Assembly: GCA_002917075.1 (NCBI GenBank)
Contig: NTMA01000016.1
Span: 310,001-374,000, forward strand
Source: Hawksworthiomyces lignivorus
Taxonomy: Eukaryota; Ascomycota; Sordariomycetes; Ophiostomatales; Ophiostomataceae
Direction of reading: 5' to 3'
Length of the DNA stretch: 64,000 bases
The first letter of the stretch is position 1; each line of letters opens with the position of its first letter. The position numbers and the translations under genes are program-made. This document shows positions 1 to 13,108 of this stretch, one piece after another. The notes beneath the pieces are model-generated. The model saw nothing but the letters and a program-made list of their open reading frames with translations, did no database searches and was not told the DNA's origin.

Positions 1-1728
1 GCGAAGCGAGACTGGTGAATGCTCGCTACAATAGTTTGATATGTCATGTGCACAACGGCCCGGTTCAGAGCGAGGCACGCGTTGCTCATAATTTCACGAT
101 CTGAGAGCGGACGATAGCGGCAGCTGTCTGGTAAGGAGCTGCACCATACGGCAAGTTGATGATTGCAAATCGCAAAGCCAATTCCATCGTCGCGTTCGAG
201 AATTCTAAGCCTCTTTATGGCGCTGTCGTCTGGGTTCTCCGAAAATATCGAGTAGTGCGAACGAAAACTGTTGTTGATACACCGGCACAATTTCGCATGT
301 ACGACGCAGAGCATGGCAAGCTCTTCACGCTTGGTGCGGTCTGTAACATAATCGCACATGGCAAGAAGTGAGATGTGGAGTCTCTCAGGCAGCTGTCTGA
401 ACTCGAAGTCAGAAACTGCCAGCTCCGGCAGGTCAGAATCCTCAGTCCTGATTCGGGGCGGCCGCCGCATGCCCAGGGACACAAGTCTGTCGCGTGTATA
501 GCAAGACCACCAGACTCTTCTAAGAAGGCATCTAGATCGAGCTGATGCATGGCCGCCAGAGTCGCGATGGAGCCCAACAATGAGTGCTTGAGATACGGCG
601 GCGTCGATCCAGTGCCATGTGTTCCTGTGTTCGTCTGGCGTTTCGTACCAAAGGCTCATAAGTAGAAGCACTTGTACCAGGGTAAAGCCGTCGGACTCAT
701 AATTGAAATCATATAACATCTGCAGTCTGCGTTAGAAAGATATACACCCAATATCTAAAGCAACTGGTCCAGAACATACCCTAACTCGTTGGAAGAACAC
801 TCTACGCGCTTGTCTGCGGGAGTGATATCCCGCATTCCTCAACTTGTCCATATCTACATGGGCAATTCCAGCAAACATGATAGCCTGGAATAATACTAAA
901 CTGATATGACCTTCGCTACCATCCCGTGCAGCGACTCTGAGGAGAAACTGGTCAAGGTCGAGAATTGGCATCAATGGGTGAATATACCGAAAGTAGGACT
1001 GTAGAAGGGCATTCTGGAGATCAAGTTCTGGCAGGCTCAGTGCTGTTTTTGTATACAAATAAGCTACATCGTCAATAGCTATATGTGACGGTACCGGAGT
1101 CAGGAAACCTGGCAACTGCATGAAGCTCGAATTTCCGAGAAAAATTGGCCAAGAGGGAGTATGACTAGATGAGGGTGCAACAGTGTTTTTCTTCGACTGC
1201 AATGGGCTCTGGTGGGTTTGCAGCCGGTCATCCACAGCATTGGGAGAAGTTGGAGAAGCATGCATCGATCCGTCTATGTGAGAGGCGGCAGTACAAGGAT
1301 CTACTGGCATCTCCAACTCAGACTCATCGTGCAGTCTTTCAAGAATAGGCGGCAGGACTCCAGTTGACGTTATACCTTTTTGAAACCGATTGCTTCTAGA
1401 AACATGGGCATGAACCAATTCTATCAATCTTAAAGTCCTTAATAGTTAAAATAGTGGACTGAACATACTTTGCATTGCGCCTTGTCGTAATAACGCACTC
1501 GCAGTCTGCCCACATGCAATTGCCGCATGGGAATCTCTGAGAGACGTCGCACCTGATCTTACGGTACCGACAGGAAAGGCAGGCCCGAGAGGCTCTACGC
1601 CTAGACTTGCTCGTAGAATTGGTAGACTGACGGGGTGCCGTGCGCTCCGGCGAGGGAGCAGGTTTGCTGGTGCCATCATTTTCTGGCATCTGCATCGACG
1701 TTGAGGATTGCGGGTTTAGTGCAGCCAT
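1..1728 (-). CDS. Zn2Cys6 fungal transcription factor (C-terminus beyond left edge)
   Basis: Nuclear DNA-binding regulator of the fungal binuclear zinc cluster class. The six zinc ligands are C50, C53, C60, C68, C71 and C78 (CX2CX6CX7CX2CX6C), followed by a basic stretch. Exon 1 is 1728-1469 and exon 2 is about 1428-780. Exon 3 runs from 719 to the window edge without a stop. Intron 2 (779-720) is clear: GTATGT donor, CTAAC branch, GCAG acceptor. Intron 1 is less certain; the acceptor that keeps phase gives only 40 nt. The downstream part matches a fungal-specific transcription factor (Fungal_trans) domain: a helical block with LYDFNYESDGFTLVQ, then WHWIDAAVSQALIVGLHRD and RRVWWSCYTRDRLVSLGMRR near 600-450, typical of cutinase-type regulators. 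It is divergent from the glycosidase at 3452 and could control it (inference). The target genes cannot be read from sequence. Confidence 0.88.
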
Positions 1729-1785
1729 GATGTCAAAACCGGGGCCTCTACCTCGGAACAGCTAATGGAGAAGAAAGACAAAATT

Positions 1786-1803
1786 AAAAAAAAAAAAAAA
1801 AAA
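1786..1803. repeat. Poly-A tract (18 A)
   Basis: An uninterrupted run of A lies just upstream of the transcription factor start. It reads as T on that gene's strand and may be a nucleosome-excluding promoter tract. Confidence 0.9.
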
Positions 1804-2345
1804 TTATAATATCATCTTAACAAGCTTGCCGGGAGTCGTCAGTGGGGGTTGATTGAGTATGGAATGCATGCCATTGATGCTCAGATTGCGATCCAACAAC
1901 ATTGCAGCTTCAGACACCGAAACAGAACAGACGACAGCACCTTCGGTCGCCTTACCTTCGAAAAACCGCTCTCCCCACACGTACCTTTGCCGAGAATCGG
2001 CGTAAATAATATTCTTCTTACCCAGATACAACGCATTTGCAAAAGAGAAACTCTCCGTAGGTGCTAGCGGTGTGACTTGGCTGTCATAGCCCGCCGCTAA
2101 CCGGTCAAAGCCGGTGCACCGATGCCGTTCCCACTTTCCGAACGCCAACCTCCTTTCTAGTGAATGAAATGCGAGAATCCGATTGTATATTCTAAATCTA
2201 CAGGAAATTGAAGCACAGTGCCGAAATTGCTGTTCACTTTTCAGAACAAATTGCTGCCAGACCGTCGACCTGTCATGCCAGCGGACATCATGCAGCCAGC
2301 TGCACAGCGTGTTCCTGTCTAACTGGTTTAGGAGTAATATATAAT
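1804..2345 (-). other. Unrecognised open reading frame, possible exon or gene fragment
   Basis: One minus-strand frame stays open for about 180 codons, from after a TAA near 2347 to a stop at 1804, in DNA of moderate GC. No ATG lies at its upstream end; the first usable initiator is a TTG near 2148. The downstream 114 codons have protein-like composition (for example NALYLGKKNIIYADSRQRY and SINGMHSILNQPPLTTPGK). I recognise no family. It could be a terminal exon of a small gene whose first exon I could not place, a decayed gene, or chance. It sits between the divergent regulator and glycosidase genes. Confidence 0.25.
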
Positions 2346-2347
2346 AT

Positions 2348-3451
2348 TACTCGGCTTTGTCGGGCATACTTTGTAAGAACCAATACTCTTAGAGTGCTGT
2401 TTTGTTCTGTTCACAGAAAAACTTTAGTCTAAATTTTCGGCCCCAGCTTTGCTAGTTATCAAGGAGAACTCCAATATATTAGGTTTGGACCACTTTACAC
2501 CGGAAGCCAAGGCCCCCTATAAGAGTATGCTACCTACTTTTTTATAATTCAAGAGCTGGATATCACATATAGTCTTCAAGTGTTTTTAATGATTGTTTTG
2601 TCCAGACCGAATAATGAATGCCTCAAGCTGACATTTGCATTAAACTGCGCGCTATTACCACATATCCTCTCGATTTCCTGAACCCGAAGTCGGAGAACAC
2701 TGTCCGGGCCGCAATTTATCGCTTCTAAATTTGATCTCCGGTTGCAAATATCTCTCCGTCGAAACTTTACTCAGCAAAGAATAAATCTACAGAACTTCAT
2801 CAAAATCGTACTTCTTACATCGACTGTCTCACCAGACACGACCACTATGATGAGGCTCATACCCCTTGGCAACATCGATATATGCGATATTGGGATGCAT
2901 ACTAGATATTACATGACGCATGTTAATGCTGTGGCTTCCATTTTTGTTCAAGACCAACGACTCCCTTAAAGCAGGAAATATCATGTTTTGTGTCATCGTG
3001 ATTGCAATTGTACGTAATAGCTATGACCGAAGTCCAATTTGTCGTAAAACATACATGATCCGAACATCCTGCTATCGCTTTATTTATACATATCGTCTTC
3101 GAAGCTTACTTCACAAGCATCCTAGAGCTATAAGCCATATTTGACAGTTCATACTGCACTCTGACATGTTAATCCCTTGCACTTCCGAAGACCATTGACG
3201 TTATGACAGTGCCTTCAAAGAGCTATGTTCTCAATATCAGCTTTATAGAGGGAATGCATGGGCCTCTTAGCGGTGATGCCTCCACTGGTTTTAAAAAGCT
3301 GTGGTGTTGGGGCTGAGTCAGTTCTTTCATGACCATGTCTCACCACACCCCGCCTCTGGTTTTGTGGCTTCAAATTGGCCCAACCTAGTTTTCAGACAAT
3401 CCAGACACATTCTATCTCCAGGAATTTTTTCTGGGAGATTTCCGTCAAACG
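2348..3451. other. AT-rich spacer upstream of the glycosidase
   Basis: Only short frames of 75 codons or less, without recognisable products. It presumably holds the glycosidase promoter. I see no clear TATA element close to the start at 3452. Confidence 0.6.
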
Positions 3452-6400
3452 ATGAGTCGCCCAGCTTTTCTGCATCCAGCAGCCCTGCGCTCTGCGGACC
3501 AACCTGGAAACCAGGATGAGACTTGCACTAGCACGGAGCGCGGCACAAGTGCCAGCGCGGCCGCCAAAGCCCCCGTCAACCCGCTAACGTATCCAAAGAG
3601 CGCAGAGCCTTTCAGCGATGAGCTGTTCAAGAACCCGTCGGCCGAGTATCGCGGCTGCCCGCTCTGGGCGTGGAACACGAAGCTCGACTGGGACCAACTG
3701 AAACGGCAGATCCAGAACTTCAAGGACATGGGCATGGGCGGCTTCCACATGCATGTGCGCGTAGGCCTCGACACGGAGTATATGGGGTCGGAGTTTATGG
3801 ACCTCGTGCGAATGTGTGTTGAAGAAGCCGAAAGCAAGGGCCTGCTTGCCTGTCTGTACGATGATGATCGCTGGCCGTCCGGTGCAGCTGGCGGGATGCT
3901 GGTGAAGCAGTATCCAGAACACAAGGCAAAACATCTCCTCTTCACGCCATATGCGTACGGAGAGTCCGGTAATGTCGGCGGAGACGCGCCTGCTTCTGCT
4001 CGACCATGTAGGAGCGAAAATGGCTACCTTCTAGCTATGTACGACATCGAGCTGGACAGCAATGGTTGCTTAAAATCGAGTCGCAGAATTAGTCACGCCA
4101 AGGATGCTCTCTACGGGGTTTGGTATGCCTACGTGGAAACAAATCCAGACTCTTCATGGTTCAACGGCCAGACGTACGTCGACACATTAGACAAGGACGC
4201 TATATCTCGATTCATCGACATGACTTACGAAACATACAAAACAAAAGTGGGCGATAAATTCGGTTCTACGGTCCCTTGCGTTTTTACAGATGAGCCGCAG
4301 TTCGCGACAAAGACACGGCTACCCGATCCCAACGCAAAGGCAGACGTCTTTCTGCCCTGGACAACTACCCTTGCTAAATCCTTTGAAAAGGCGTATGGGT
4401 CTGATGCCGATCTCATTGGGTACTTGCCAGAGCTGGTTTGGCATCTCCCAGATGGGCATCCAAGTGCCACCAGGTATCGCTACCATAACCATGTATGCGA
4501 GCTCTTTGTAGACTCCTTCATGGATCAGCTGAGCAGCTGGTGTGGAGCAAATAACATTATGCTCGACGGCCATATGATGGAAGAGCCCACGCTGTCCTCG
4601 CAAACTGCCGCAATCGGGGAAGCAATGCGGTGCTACCGGAACATGCAGATGCCGGGCATGGACCTCCTCGTCGACGCCTTGGAGTACAACACCGCAAAGC
4701 AGGTGTCTAGCATTGCCCGCCAGAGCGGACTGCGCGGCGCAATGAGCGAGATATACGGATGCACGCACTGGGATTTTACTTTTGAGGGCCACAAAGGCTG
4801 CGGCGACTGGCAGGCAGCGCTGGGAATCACCTTTCGCGTGCACCACCTGACGTGGGTGAGCATGGCCGGCGAAGGGAAGAGGGACTACCCCGCCTCTATC
4901 GGCTACCAGAGCCCCTGGTATAAAGAATACGGCTACGTTGAGGACCATTTTGCCAGAGTTGGCTACGCCATGACCAGGGGCAAAGCGGTCACGCGGGTCG
5001 CCGTCGTCCATCCGATCGAAAGCTATTGGATGTGCTTCGGCGCCGCCAGCGGCCGAGAGAGCCAGGAGATGGCGAGGCGCGATGGAGCGTTTGCCGACTT
5101 GACTCAGTGGCTGCTGCACGGTCTGCTGGACTTTGACTTCGTCGCCGAAAGCCTGCTGCCTGGACAATGGCGTGGAACCAAGGGGGGAAAGCTATGTGTG
5201 GGAGAGTGCTGCTACGAAGCTGTCATTCTGCCGAATCTTCGCACGATTCGCTCCTCTACCATGGCCATTGTCCGAGACTTTGCATCAGCGGGAGGCAATG
5301 TCATCATTGCTGGAACGGCGCCGGAGCTCATAGATGGCCAAATGCCTCAATCCGAGGAGGACTTGAAGATCCCCCGAGCCACGTCAATTGGATGGAGTAA
5401 ACCGGACGTTCTACGCGCTCTTAGCAGGTACCGCGACATTCAGGCATGGGCGCCGACCACTTCCAATGGATGGCAACCCTGCGACGGTGGATTTTTGTAC
5501 CAGATGCGCGAAGACGGGGACGAGAGATATCTTTTCCTCTGCTATGATCCCAGGCACGGTACTGTCCCTGTGCTGCCACCTGATAAACCCTTCGTGGTCG
5601 TTTCCGTCAAGGGAATTTGGGATGTGGAATTCCTCCACACCCTCAGGGGAGAAATATCTCGGGCGGCCACGCGTTACCAAGCTGGAGACACCCTCATTCG
5701 TTTTGGGAAACTAGCCAGGTCTCGAAGCATCCTGCTAAGGCTGCGGCCCATCAATCTCGAGCGGTCCTGGGTAGCTGTGCCAATGCCTATAGCGCCAGCT
5801 AGAGCGACCCATAGAGATGCCAAGAAGCTATCTGTGAACCTGGCAGATGTCATGCTATCCGAGCCCAACGTGCTGATGCTCGACTATGCAAGCTACCGCG
5901 TCGACTCCGGGGAATGGCAGCCTCCACAGGAAGTCTTACAGATGGACAACGATATTCGAACTCATTTCCACATGCCTCAAAAGGGCGCCGGCTGGCGACA
6001 GCCGTGGACCGTGACTGCCGCCGAACGGAAGCCCAAGGCTGTGGTTACGCTCCGCTTCGACTTTGAGTCGGAGATCGACCTCGACTCGGATGCCTGTCTC
6101 GCGATGGAAATCCAAGAAGACTCAGAGTTCCCAATCGTAAACGGAGACAGACTTGCAACGGTAGGCATAGAGTCCCATTCGCGTTCTTCCTGGTGGGTCG
6201 ACGAGGCGATTACCACCGTCCCCATTCCAACTTCGCCCCCTGGCCGCTATTCTATCTTAAAGGGGACCAATACCATCAAGACTACCTTCCCTTTCGGCGT
6301 GCTTACCAACATCGAGCGCGCCTACATCCTCGGCCGATTCAAGGTCCAGCTGAACGGCAGCAAGGCCGTCCTCAAACGCTGGACGACGGCCCCGGAACCG

Positions 6401-7002
6401 GCTCTCACCTGGGGTGACATTACCAGCCAGGGCCTACCCTTCTACGTCGGTAACATATGCTACAGGATTGTCTTCTGTCTGCCCACCAGGGGCCACGCCA
6501 TGCTAGCCGTCCCAGAGTTCGAGAGTCCAGTGGTAACCGTTTCAGAGTCTAAGAGCGGCAAGAAGGTGGGCGTGATTGCGCTCCAGCCTCGACGGCTCTA
6601 CTTGGGACTGTTGGAGCAGGGCGAGCACAGCTATGATATCACGGCGTTTGGCAATCGGTTCAACGCGTTCGGCCATGTGCACCTGCCCGGTTGGAGAGGC
6701 GGGTGTCAGCCGGGTCTTTGGCGATGTAAGTTATGAAGACGAGCCCACTCATTGCGAAAACATTGCGCGAAAGAGGTGCCATGGCAACTAATGAGAAATT
6801 TTCGCTTGACACAGCCAAGAACTGGTCCTGGAGCGATAGCTATCAGCTGAAACCGGTTGGAATACTCAGCGCTCCACATGTGTCGTTTAGTCCTATCCAT
6901 GAAAACGAGGACAACGACAGCCATAGCGACATCGAGCCGCGTTCGTCTTCGCCGTGGCTAATCGTGGATGAGGGAAGCGATGTCGAAGAGTTGACTGTAT
7001 AG
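3452..7002 (+). CDS. GH106-like glycoside hydrolase (alpha-L-rhamnosidase family)
   Basis: Large predicted glycosidase of 1153 aa, from exons 3452-6725 and 6815-7002. The intron at 6726-6814 has a GTAAGT donor and ACACAG acceptor. Splicing joins ..LWRS to KNWSWSDSYQLKPVGIL, the W-x-YQL-P-G-L tail usual at the end of these proteins; unspliced, the frame stops at 6736. The N-terminal catalytic part shows CPLWAWNTKLDWDQLKRQI, then MGMGGFHMHVRVGL and YDDDRWPSGAAGG, the pattern of the Glyco_hydro_106 barrel. Candidate acidic catalytic residues lie in VFTDEPQF and SEIYG. The second half is predicted beta-rich, with carbohydrate-binding-like domains. No signal peptide is visible after the chosen ATG, so the enzyme may be intracellular, or an upstream exon is missing. 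Substrate specificity (rhamnose against another sugar) cannot be settled here. The gene is divergent from a Zn2Cys6 regulator. Confidence 0.72.
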
Positions 7003-10000
7003 CTAGATTCCTTGTCTATGGATCCCCAAAGAGAACTCAGACATGGCCCGAGGAAGAGAATGTTACTTGTGCTGCCGGCCAGTGATGATATTCGAACTCT
7101 TGCTCAATGCAAATTGGTAGAGCAACAAAATTGGGGTGAGGTAAGGTGGAAGCAAAATAAAAATAGGTATCTCAGTTTCATGTGATAAGAGACCGTTCTG
7201 TGACATATATAGACTTCCCGTAACAGCAGTGGATCAAGGAATGTAAGACATAGGAACAACAGGCCGAAAAAGAAGTAGCAAGTCCCTCTCGCATCGTATC
7301 GTGTCCATCTTAGCCGTCCGACAAGCATATTATTTAATACCTAGTTATTGTATTTTATATGAGTCGGATCTCTAATCTATTATACAGAAGCGTGTTTTGT
7401 ATTTTACTACACGTGCCTCTAGCTCGCCTCGTGATACTCTAACCACTTAAGATGCACTCAACGGAGCTCAAAGATCACCTACATAGTAATTGGTATAATG
7501 ACGATCTATTCTAGCCTGGTGTTATAGCGCTCGCCCAAGATTTTGCACGAGGCGGTAGCAATCTGTTGCATATCATCTAACTACTGTTTCCAGGGTCTTA
7601 AGGTGCACGCCGACGTCAAGGATGCGGCGAACTTGCATGTAATGTAGCTTTCAACGCAGAGTCTAATGCTACACGCAAGGCCGAAGGAGAAGGTAAATTT
7701 ATATGCATGGAGTACAAGTAATAATTAGTCTCAGTAACTTTATGGTGTGCTCCAAGCACAACAACGTTACTGCACGTAGTGGTAGCATCACGCACTGGGC
7801 TACGATGGAGCTCAAGCGTCTTCTTCCTGTGCCCGGTCACGAATGGGTCCACCGCCGACGCACCCCGCCTCACGAGAGCGCCGGACTCAAATACGAGTAG
7901 GCTGACGTCAAGGCCGCCGTCTTCTGCCTCTTGTTCCGCAGTATCTCCCACCGCGTCCTCTGCTGACACTACCGCAGCAGCAGCTCCCTTTTACTATTTG
8001 TGTACGTACACGATTCATGCAATTTAACACCGCTGATATCCTTATCCAGGCGGAACCATTGTACCTGCTAGAAGGCCACGACGCGCACGGGATATAGGGA
8101 GCATCTGTTTGCCTCAGATTAATTCACGTGCAATAGAATCATAGCTCGCTTAGCACGGCCAGAGTCGCTTGGCCCACACCGATACTCCATGTGATAATGT
8201 ACAAGATACAAACAATACAACACCGATCTCTCATATTATACAAGTAAACGAGATGCAATGTTTTCTTAAATATTGAGTTCTCTTGTCAAGGACAATTCAA
8301 TCTTGCTGTTATTTACGGCAATATAACCTCAGGTTCTCATTTCTATGGGCACGTTGCCCTTCATCCTTCTTTTTGCAGTGTCGTTCCATAGGAGAAGACA
8401 TATCCCGAAACAATACAGTTGTCTTCGTTCAGGAATCATATTCGATGGGTAAATAATGATGCATCGAAACAAGATAATAAGCACAAGACTGCGATGCATC
8501 ACACATACCTTCGGATGAACGGATTTGGCAATCCCTGGTATAATCATATCCTGTGCCACATCGTGCATGCGGGCCTGTCGCATTTCAGCAATCTTCCGTT
8601 CTTCTGCCCTTGGTCTGCTGCATGTACGACATATTGCCTGCTTTCCCCATTAGGACCCCCCTCGTACTGCAGGCTGAGAAGTGTGTCTTTTGGGGGTGCC
8701 TGAACCGTCGTATTATTTGTTCGTCCCTTTCCGCTGGCGTTCTTCTGTTGCTTAGTGCTCTTGGCACATGTCATCTGTGGATCCTGGTCCACTTACACAG
8801 AGAGAGGAGAAGCGGTTGGGGTGCATGCATGGCCCACATAGCGAAACGCCGAATTCAAGGTTTCAAAGGATATTCCGTATCGAAGTGTCCTAGGCACATG
8901 CGCCGTCCATCCTGGCTGCCAACTCGCACGCTTCGTGCCATTCTGCGGAAACTCGGCAACGTTTGGCCGTCAGGGGCCGTACTTGGAGAATTGCCAACGG
9001 AAAGGGAAAACGTTTCTCAGCTCGAATGCCGCCAGAGAAGATGAGAGGCAAAAATGAGAAAAGGAAACATGGAAATGCAATCGCGGCAAACGAGCACAGA
9101 GTCGAACCATTTCTGCATTGGAACATGTCAAGAGACGTTTCAACGTCGATTTTAAGTTTGCGACCAGCTGTGGGATGCACCACTTCCCCATATGCTAGGG
9201 ATCAGTTTCTCCGCTTCTCGTCTGGTGATGGTTTTCCGATGCAGAGGGGCCGCCATGAGGAGAAGAGAGGCCTGTAGGAACAGTAGCATCACTAAGCATA
9301 GTTAGAGTGCCATCCAGCAGCGCCCATCGCTACGTCCTACACCCTCGGCGCCCTGCTTCTGCGACCATTCGTCTCGGCTCTAAGCAGCGTTGATTCGGAC
9401 CGGAACGCCACGAAAACACCCACAGAAAAGGCGGCATCGATTTTCATGCACGGGATCGCTTCTGGGGTATACAAGATACAACACCTCTCCTGCTCTTTTC
9501 TCACTCATTTCTCTCCCCGCGCATGTCCCGTGCCGACATGGCGGTACCTGTGGGCACGGCAAAGCGTGCAGTCCACCTATCGAAACCAGCTACTACAGAG
9601 CGCAAACAGAAACGTGCAGATTGCCCGCCACAGCGCGAGAGACCACGTAAGATGCGAGATAGCGCGATGTAGCAGTACGAGTGCAGAGGGGAACCTGTCT
9701 GCATCTCTTATCTCGGAGACGGCGCAGCTGTGGCTGAGGGGATCTTTAGGCGGTTCTTGAGTGGGGCCGGCTTCGCCCGACCGCCCCAGCACCTAAATGC
9801 ATTTTAGACCTCTTACAAAGCAGAATATTCGAAACGGTGAGCATATACAAGTCTTACGCCAGAGGGCCATCTTGCAATGAAAGTAAAAGAACGAGCACGG
9901 CTTCGAAGCAAAATCTTCATTAGTTGAGAAATCGAAAGAGGGGGTGAGGCACTCGACGGCTGTTGGTGTGCTTCGCTGAACACGCTCACTTCAGCCTCGG

Positions 10001-10357
10001 GCTGCACCAAGCAGTTCGTTCTGCCATTCGCTGTCAGCAATCGCTATGGAATGGAGAGGGTTGTGTGGATCTTGCTCGTCGACTTTTGGACTTCGCTGCC
10101 AAGAAAATGCAGTTGCAATTTAGTGAGAATACTTCTCGCTCTTGTTTGTCTCTGTTTGCTCTACTCGCATGTCTAGATACATTGCCGAAGTTGCCAGTGC
10201 CGTCTTTCCGCAATTGATTTCTTTGATCTAGGCTGGCGCCGTTTGCTCAGTCTCATATTGTCTTCTTCAATTGTATCAGAACATCGCTGGTCTATTTCGG
10301 TCGACGCTTGTCTTGAAATTTCTTTTCCCTGTTAGCCATATACAAACCCGGAAAGGA

Positions 10358-10365
10358 TATAAATA
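10358..10365 (+). promoter_or_regulatory. Orphan TATA-like element
   Basis: TATAAATA stands in the gene-free stretch, about 4.4 kb from the next coding start on this strand. It could mark a non-coding transcript or be chance. Confidence 0.25.
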
Positions 10366-11679
10366 CCACGTAAGACGAAGAGTCGTAGGAAAGCTCTATG
10401 TGCGAGCACGTGTACGTGACGGTGTGGCGGCCTTTCTCCGGCTCAGGCGAATATTCGGCTGAACACAGCGAGCCGCTCTTTGGAAGCGAGACAGAAGATG
10501 CGGCCTATTATTGGGAAGCATCGGAATTTTCTTCACGATAGGCGACTTATTCACGATAGGGGGAGTGCTAGGTAGGTAAGGGAATCAAGTAACAGGAAAC
10601 CCAAGCCACGATCCAGCGAACGAATGGAGCACGATACCAGGCACCCTTGGTTCTGATAAGGTCGAATTAAAGTTTTGTAGGCGCGTGTCCCATGCATTGC
10701 ACAAGTGCCCTTTCACAACACAGAAAATGCACGGGCAACGAGGCACAGGTATTCGGGATCGTGAGAGCTGTGCACGATGCAAACAAACTGTGCGGAGGCA
10801 GAGGTCCAGATCACAACCGGCCTTTTTCTCTTTCAATTCCGTGGCTATTTCGAGGATCTCGACTTCCTCGGTTTAATTGCTTTCACGTTCTCGTTCTCTT
10901 TTCTCTTTCTCTGTTTAATTTGCTTTCACGTTCTGATTCCCTTCCTCTTTCTCTTCCTCTCTGATCTCTCCCCCTGTCTCCCCTTTTGTCTTTCACTCAC
11001 ATGCCAGTCAATTCGGGCTCTCCCGCTTCTTGAATCAACTGCCGCTGTATTTGGTCTTTTACTTGATTCCGTTGGATCTGCACATTGCGGATGCCAAGGT
11101 GGCTTTCCGGCCGCGCAATGGGTCGCAAATAAAAGAAACAAGGCTCGAGAGGAGCAGCGACAGCAGGAAATACATGGCTAGATGTTGGTTAGGAGATTGA
11201 AAGACATTGCATATGATTGGTGACGGGTTCTTTATTGGGAAGGAAAAATCAATCGGCATGTGAAAAGGTAGTTGGAGGAAGTCTCTACAAATCCTACCGT
11301 ATCCAAAGTGTCGTACAACTACACGTCACCGACAGCCTTACATGCCCTTGGGTGTCGAGGGTGTGCATTCATTTGGGAACTTCATGTACGGGTGGCAGGG
11401 TTCTCTGGAGATTCACTGGTCGGTTTGTACAGCGGTCTCACGCAGCTTGCTCCTCTGGCCTGGTAATTGGCCTGATTTGCCTTGGTGTCTGTCCTGTATA
11501 CAAGGATCAGTATCAATTTTCTTGATTTTGTGCGTCATGGAGTGCTGGAATACAGCTGCGACGACGAAAAAAGTATCACAATTGTCAACCACAACAGGTA
11601 TTTCCAGCGGGCATTTCAGCGGATGGAACAGGCGCTATATAGCTTCAGCGTTCCGCGCAGTGGAGGAGAAGGAACTGTG

Positions 11680-11701
11680 CCCCCCCCCCCCGCCCCCCCC
11701 C
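11680..11701. repeat. Poly-C run (12 C, G, 9 C)
   Basis: A nearly pure C tract, G-rich on the other strand, in non-coding DNA. Confidence 0.9.
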
Positions 11702-13077
11702 TGTTAGGCAGTTGGTCCGCCGATCGGTGGGTTGGTTCTTCCGTCATAGTGAATGTTACAGATGGATGGGGCAATGCCAAGGCTTCTGAGCATTTTAGGG
11801 GAGGGTCAGCGGAATGCCACTGTAATCGGATGGGTAAGCCGCTGGCAGCGCAGTAATCAATCAGTTTGCATATTTCTGGCTGTACGAGTATGTACGTGTA
11901 ATACGGCCGTAATACCCACCCTTTCAACGATTCCTCCCTGCATTCGTGCATTTTGCATCGCCCTTTATCAGTTGGTGTCCAGCTGTCTATTGCATCTACA
12001 GTGATGCCTTCCACTGTGGATGTGGTGTGAACCATCCCATCTATGATCGGCACTATCACAACATTCACAGAAGGCAAAAATAAAACTTGACTAGGCTGCA
12101 GCAGATGGCATGAAACGTATTTCAGGCCGTTCCCTGGTGCCTTGATTTTCAGAGTTTTCGTTGCCGGTTTAGCACACGTTCCGTTCTTTCTTCTGCATGA
12201 TACGTTGGCGCTGCTGTTCCTTCGTCATCAATCACATTTTCTCTTTCGAATCCCGTGCAGATTACGGTGTGTTCTCTAGTTTGTTGGCATAGATCCTTGT
12301 TTTGCATCTACGTCAAAAAGCATTCGAGGTGTCTGTAGAATAAACCAGCCTAGCCGGTCAGCATGCACCGGAATGGATCGTGAGCTTCCCCTTTTTTCTG
12401 TGAGCTGCGGCGCCCTATACGAGACGTGAGAAAGATTGCGCCTACGACGCAGGCCCCTCCCTCATCTTGGCGCGTTCCCGTACATGTAGGAGTACAGCGC
12501 AGTCCGCTCCGAAAAGTCCCTGCAGACATGCCACCACAGCACTACCCTACGTGCCTACCCTGCAGCACTACCGCCCGCCCGTAGAGATGCCAGGCCACGG
12601 GAGGGCTCCATTCGCAGCAGAGGAAGACGAGGCGGCAGAGTGGAAAATGAGTCAAAGGGGCGCGAAATGAACAAAAAAGGGGCAATGTGCACCTTTTTGC
12701 AGAAATGGGCGCACAATCAGCGAACAATCAGCAGAGTTCAGTGGGTTGCCTATTTTGTCTCACAGGAAACAAAGGCGGACTGAGCCCTCTCGCCGCAAGC
12801 GAAACCGCGCATCGTGAGTGAGGCTTTTGATATGGCATTGCCCTTTGTGGGCTTGGTTACTCCATAGACAAGGCGGCTTTTTTTATTGTTTTATCCCAGG
12901 CCAGACGGCCCGGATGGCTGCATGTCGGTGTCAGGGCACGTATCTTACTGCATTCGTAGCGAGCTGCTCAATATTGAAAAGCGTTGAGAAAATGGAGACG
13001 TCTTCGTCATATTTTCTGCCAGCACAAAATTTCAGGGACCCATTCAGCCCACTCACACTCACCCACGCACGCATTCG

Positions 13078-13080
<3 letters not shown>

Positions 13081-13108
<28 letters not shown>
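13081..13108. repeat. AC dinucleotide microsatellite (14 units)
   Basis: Perfect AC repeat flanked by looser CTCAC/CACGC repeats; probably length-polymorphic. Confidence 0.95.

Noticed and set aside
8553..9044. 163-codon plus-strand frame in the gene-free stretch
   Set aside because: Irregular composition, several overlapping frames, no homology recognised.
9095..9130. GGTTCGACTC on the minus strand, resembling a tRNA T-loop
   Set aside because: The flanking bases do not form a T-stem and no D-arm or acceptor stem fits.
12235..12265. TTTCGAATCCCG, another T-loop-like string
   Set aside because: Lacks the GG before TTC and any cloverleaf partner sequence.
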